Assembly (NCBI GenBank): GCA_025774865.1
Contig: JALGZO010000435.1
Span: 1 to 8,292, forward strand
Origin: a bacterium
GTDB taxonomy: Bacteria; ARS69
Direction: 5' to 3'
Length of the DNA stretch: 8,292 bases
The notes under the pieces are model-generated. The model did not search any database and was not told the DNA's origin. It saw only the letters and a list, made by a program, of their open reading frames with translations. The position numbers were made by a program, and so were the translations under genes. Positions 5,352 through 8,292 of this stretch are shown piece by piece (the first letter of the stretch is position 1; each line of letters opens with the position of its first letter).

Positions 5352-7328
5352 GTGAAAATGGTTTCCTCTGACTTCTCGCGCCGAGACGCGCTGATCCTCT
5401 TCCTCGCAGCGTTCCTGCTGCGGGTCGTGGCTCTCTCGCCGGGCCCGATCCAGCCGCAGGAGAGCGCTCATCTCGACCGCGCCGACCTTCCGGCGGCGGC
5501 TTCGCCGGGAAGCGCCGACCTGACGGCGACCCTCGTGGCCGCGCTGAGGCCGCTCGCCCCTGGGGCTTCCGACCCCGACGGCGGCCTCGGGGGCCTTCGG
5601 CTGGTGTTCCTGCTCCTGGGTTCGCTGGCCGCTCCGGCGCTCGGAGCCGCCGGTGGAAGACTCGGCGGGCGGACTACCGGTTGGATCGCGGGCGGCCTCG
5701 CGGCAGTGGGCCCGTTCGCGTTCAAATCGTCGCTGCTGGTCGGGCCGGCCGGCCTGGTGATCACCGCCACGGCGGGCTCCCTCTGGCTTCTGACGATCCT
5801 GGCCGAGAAGGCGACGCCGGGATGCTCCCTCGGCGCGGGTGCACTCACCGGCCTCGCCGTCGCCGCGAACCCGGGTGCGGCCGGACTCGCCCTCGCGTGG
5901 CCCGCCGCGGCCCGCGGAACCTCGTGGATCCTCGCCATTCCGGCCGCGGTCGCCATGTTCGCCCTCGGCGCGCCCGCGACGCTCGTCGCGATCGTTGACC
6001 CGACGACCCCCACGACCGCCGCCGGCTCCGCGGGCCCGGCGTCGCCGCTCGCTTCCGGTCTCTGGACGCTGGTCGGCATCGCCGGCTTCGGTCCATCCGT
6101 TCTGGCAGCATTCGGAATCGCGTCGTCGGCCCGACGCGGACTCGCCGGGGATCGCGCTCTACTCGTGGCCACCGGGGGAGCTTTCGTCGTCAGTCTTCTC
6201 ACCGGCGGAGGTGATCCGTCCCGGCTCGCGGTCGTCCTGCCCGGCGTGCTCCTGCTCGCGGCGCTCGGAATCTCCGGCCCCACACCATGGTCGCGGACTC
6301 TCCCTCGCGCCGCGCAGGGCGTCGTCGTCGCGCTGATCCTCGCGGAGGCCCTGCTCGGGACGGCGCCGAAGATCGCGGGGCGCTGGCTCGCGAGCCCGCC
6401 GGAGAAGGCCCGCGTGTGGATCGAGCAGAACGTCACGCCCGGCTCCCCGATCCTGGTCGAGGGGGACGTGCGTCTCGCCGCACGAGAGGACGCACACCCG
6501 CGGAGCTCGGCGGCCGAGGAAACGTCTCCGATCTATCAGCCGATCGAGCTCCCCGCGCGGGGGTCGTCGGGTCAGGAGTCGACCCTCTTCTACGACCCCA
6601 ACGTCGCGCAGCTCTTCTCCTGGATTCTTCTCGAAGATCGACCGGAGGAGCTCGAGGCCGCCGTCGTCCGGGCGCGCTTCCGGGAGTGGCTTTCCGAGCA
6701 GTGGGACACGGTCGGGCAGTTCGACTCCGTCGACCCCGACGCCGGCTCGTACACGATCTTCCGTCGCCCCTCTGATTTCCGGTACGACCCGGAGTCTGTC
6801 GTTTCGATGGTCGAGCACCTCGGCGCGCCGAGGCTCAACGCGGTGCGCGACACGAGCCAGGCGTTCACTCGGTGGATCCGTCGGTGCGGCACCGCGTTCC
6901 GCGCGATCGGCGAGGCACGGACCGCGCGGGGCCTCCTCGGCCTGGCGAAGACTCGCGATCCCTCCGATCCGCAGGTCAACTTCGAGCTCGGCCTCGTTCA
7001 TATCCTTCTCGGGCAAGACGAGGACGCGAAACGAACGCTTCTCGAAGGGCTCGACGTCGACCCGTATCACGGCGGGATGCACTACAACCTGGGAACGCTC
7101 CTCGAGAAGGAAGGGAGCACGGACGGAGCGGAGGTGGAATACCGCGCCGCCATCCTCCAACTCGACGATCCGACCCCCGCTCACGCTCGGCTCGGCGCGT
7201 TGCTCGTCGCTCGCGGTGATCTCGAAGGAGCGTCGGTGCAGCTCGCGGAGCTTCTGGCCCGGGACCCGCAGGGAGAGGCGACCCTCTTCCTCGCCGAGAT
7301 CATGGCCGACGCTCAGTCCGCTCCTTGA
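5352..7328 (+). CDS. Polytopic membrane protein with C-terminal TPR repeats, possibly GT-C glycosyltransferase-like
   Basis: The 658-residue product has about ten hydrophobic segments between residues 12 and 338, a soluble domain (about 350-480) and a helical tail (about 505-650). The tail reads as four TPR-like repeats, for example QVNFELGLVHILLGQDEDAK (541-560) and GMHYNLGTLLEKEG (575-588). The layout resembles GT-C glycosyltransferases of the ArnT/PMT type: one N-terminal helix, then a first outer loop, where this protein has QPQESAH (34-40) in place of the usual Asp-Glu motif. The WIEQNVTPGSPIL stretch (356-368) resembles the start of the soluble domain in such enzymes. Since the acidic pair is degenerate, catalysis is uncertain. 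Many helices are poor in aromatic residues and rich in Ala/Gly. The start is GTG at 5352 or ATG at 5358, neither with a clear ribosome site. It is divergent from the permease operon. Specific function unknown. Confidence 0.8.
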   Translation: MKMVSSDFSRRDALILFLAAFLLRVVALSPGPIQPQESAHLDRADLPAAASPGSADLTATLVAALRPLAPGASDPDGGLGGLRLVFLLLGSLAAPALGAAGGRLGGRTTGWIAGGLAAVGPFAFKSSLLVGPAGLVITATAGSLWLLTILAEKATPGCSLGAGALTGLAVAANPGAAGLALAWPAAARGTSWILAIPAAVAMFALGAPATLVAIVDPTTPTTAAGSAGPASPLASGLWTLVGIAGFGPSVLAAFGIASSARRGLAGDRALLVATGGAFVVSLLTGGGDPSRLAVVLPGVLLLAALGISGPTPWSRTLPRAAQGVVVALILAEALLGTAPKIAGRWLASPPEKARVWIEQNVTPGSPILVEGDVRLAAREDAHPRSSAAEETSPIYQPIELPARGSSGQESTLFYDPNVAQLFSWILLEDRPEELEAAVVRARFREWLSEQWDTVGQFDSVDPDAGSYTIFRRPSDFRYDPESVVSMVEHLGAPRLNAVRDTSQAFTRWIRRCGTAFRAIGEARTARGLLGLAKTRDPSDPQVNFELGLVHILLGQDEDAKRTLLEGLDVDPYHGGMHYNLGTLLEKEGSTDGAEVEYRAAILQLDDPTPAHARLGALLVARGDLEGASVQLAELLARDPQGEATLFLAEIMADAQSAP

Positions 7329-7353
7329 CCCCTCCGGCGACGAAGCCTATCGT
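7325..7353 (+). promoter_or_regulatory. Likely sigma-70-type promoter of the superoxide dismutase gene
   Basis: TTGACC (7325-7330, five of six consensus positions) and TATCGT (7348-7353, four of six) are separated by exactly 17 bases. The -35 box includes the stop codon of the preceding gene. Transcription would begin near 7360, leaving a leader of about 60 nt before the ATG. This allows superoxide dismutase expression independent of the upstream gene. Confidence 0.5.
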
Positions 7354-7408
7354 GACGGTGCCTTTACGAGCGGCGGCCCGTTCCGCCCTCCCAACCTGAT
7401 TCCGTTTT

Positions 7409-7413
7409 GGAGG
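7409..7413 (+). promoter_or_regulatory. Ribosome binding site of superoxide dismutase
   Basis: GGAGG lies eight bases before the ATG at 7422. A longer frame opening with TTG at 7407 would run through this site and add five residues not found in the family, so 7422 is the start. Confidence 0.8.
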
Positions 7414-7421
7414 ACCCTCCC

Positions 7422-8036
7422 ATGCCTCACGTTCTCCCACCGCTTCCCTACGAGTACGACGCGCTGGAGCCGCACATCGACGAACAGACGATGCGACTCC
7501 ACCACGACATTCACCACAAGGGCTACGTCGACGGATTGAACGGCGCCGAGAAGAAGCTCGCCGAAATGCGCGAGTCGGGTGACTTCGCGGCCGCCCAAGC
7601 CGTCCACCGAGCTCTCGCGTTCCACGGGTCCGGACACTTCAATCATGTCGTCTTCTGGGAGAACATGGGCCCGCAGGGAGGCGGGACTCCGTCCGGCGAC
7701 CTGGCGTCGCGTATCACCAAGGATTTCGGCGACTTCGACAAGTTCAAGGCACACTTCAGTGCGGCAGCCGCGACCGTCGAGGGGAATGGTTGGGGAATCC
7801 TCGCGTGGCATCCCGCCGCCGGCCATCTCGTCACGCTCGCGTCGATGAATCACCAGAACCAGGGCATCCACGGCGCGATTCCCATTCTGATGCTCGATGT
7901 TTGGGAGCACGCCTACTACTTGAAGTACCAGAACAAGCGCCCCGCCTATATCGAGGCGTGGTGGAACGTGGTCAACTGGGACAACGTCGCGGAGCGATTC
8001 GACAGAGCCATATCGCTCCAGATGCAGACCACCTGA
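7422..8036 (+). CDS. sod: Iron/manganese superoxide dismutase
   Basis: This 204-residue protein is a full-length member of the Fe/Mn superoxide dismutase family, which converts superoxide into oxygen and hydrogen peroxide. The N-terminal helical domain begins with LPPLPYEYDALEPHID (5-20). The four metal ligands are visible: H27 in LHHDIHH, H75 in FNHVVFW, and D159 and H163 in LDVWEHAYY. At the outer-sphere position where Mn enzymes usually have Gln (NQD in E. coli SodA), this protein has His 144 in the string MNHQNQ, the pattern I recall from the mycobacterial Fe enzyme and the cambialistic Propionibacterium enzyme. Metal choice cannot be read from this alone. There is no signal peptide, so it should be cytoplasmic. 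It has its own promoter-like sequence and a hairpin after it. Metal supply by the neighbouring transporters is an idea only. Confidence 0.96.
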   Translation: MPHVLPPLPYEYDALEPHIDEQTMRLHHDIHHKGYVDGLNGAEKKLAEMRESGDFAAAQAVHRALAFHGSGHFNHVVFWENMGPQGGGTPSGDLASRITKDFGDFDKFKAHFSAAAATVEGNGWGILAWHPAAGHLVTLASMNHQNQGIHGAIPILMLDVWEHAYYLKYQNKRPAYIEAWWNVVNWDNVAERFDRAISLQMQTT

Positions 8037-8048
8037 CCCGAGGGGTGA

Positions 8049-8078
8049 GGAGGCGGCCGGCGCGACGCGGCCGTCTCC
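8049..8078 (+). terminator. Hairpin after superoxide dismutase, terminator-like without T-tract
   Basis: GGAGGCGGCCG (8049-8059) pairs with CGGCCGTCTCC (8068-8078) through 11 bp, one of them G·T, around an 8-nt loop. It starts 12 bases after the stop codon. The following bases are GCCCCATCG, with no T-run, so it may end transcription weakly, protect the 3' end, or act with another factor. Confidence 0.5.
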
Positions 8079-8110
8079 GCCCCATCGCTCTCCGAAAGTT
8101 CGAGGTCCTC

Positions 8111-8292
8111 GTGAAGCCCGTCGAAGAAATCACGACCGGCACGTTCCTGGTGGCGAGCCCACTTCTTCAGGATCCGAACTTCGTCCGAACCGTCATTTTG
8201 ATGTGCGAGCACAGCGTCGAAGGTTCGTGGGGACTCGTCGTCAACCGCCGCACCGACCTCACGTACGGCGAGCTTCTCGATGATCTCCCCTT
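8111..8292 (+). CDS. algH: AlgH/YqgE (UPF0301) family protein, N-terminal part
   Basis: Only the first 60 codons are in the window; the frame is still open at the edge. The translated part has the family's opening pattern: an N-terminal TTGTFLVASPLL (8-19), DPNFVRTVILMCEH (21-34) and GLVVNRRTDL (41-50). The full family protein is about 180-190 residues, so roughly two thirds is missing. AlgH was named for an effect on alginate production in Pseudomonas; its biochemical role is not settled. The start is GTG at 8111 with GAGG five bases upstream. The hairpin at 8049-8078 separates it from superoxide dismutase, so it may be transcribed on its own, though no clear promoter is visible in the gap. 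Confidence 0.92.
   Translation, partial: MKPVEEITTGTFLVASPLLQDPNFVRTVILMCEHSVEGSWGLVVNRRTDLTYGELLDDLP

Noticed and set aside
5468-6436. Minus-strand frame of 322 codons opposite the TPR membrane protein gene
   Set aside because: It is Ala/Pro/Arg/Ser-rich with no hydrophobic segments or motifs, and lies opposite a frame with clear membrane helices and TPR repeats.
6159-7184. Minus-strand frame of 341 codons opposite the same gene
   Set aside because: Arg/Glu-rich antisense shadow of the soluble and TPR parts; no domain or ribosome site is visible.

Overview
The window comes from a high-GC bacterium, judged by strong G/C preference at third codon positions. The HflK/HflC proteins and AlgH (UPF0301) suggest a Gram-negative-type envelope. 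I cannot name the phylum from sequence alone; a deep-branching soil or sediment lineage (Gemmatimonadota, Eisenbacteria or Myxococcota-like) would fit, but that is a guess.

Layout. Positions 1-485 hold no convincing gene. They carry two inverted copies of a roughly 145-nt hairpin-forming element, with a palindrome-rich spacer between them. Positions 486-5219 (minus strand) form one tight four-gene operon, transcribed right to left. It encodes a metal-permease/HflK fusion, HflC, a second HflK-type protein and a ZIP metal transporter, with junctions of GTGA overlap, TGATG overlap and a 2-nt gap. A short divergent control region (about 5253-5351) separates it from the plus-strand genes. These are a 658-residue polytopic membrane protein with a C-terminal TPR tail, an Fe/Mn superoxide dismutase with its own likely promoter, a hairpin after it, and the first 60 codons of algH, cut by the window end.

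How the genes may work together. HflK and HflC are SPFH-family membrane proteins that, in Escherichia coli, assemble into a cage around the FtsH protease. Here a SO_0444/ArsP-like efflux permease is joined in one reading frame to a complete HflK-type segment, and co-transcribed with HflC, another HflK-type protein and a ZIP carrier. The inferred picture is a membrane microdomain or cage that carries its own metal exporter beside a metal importer. The fusion and the paired hairpin elements, whose stems differ by compensatory base changes, are the two most unusual things here.
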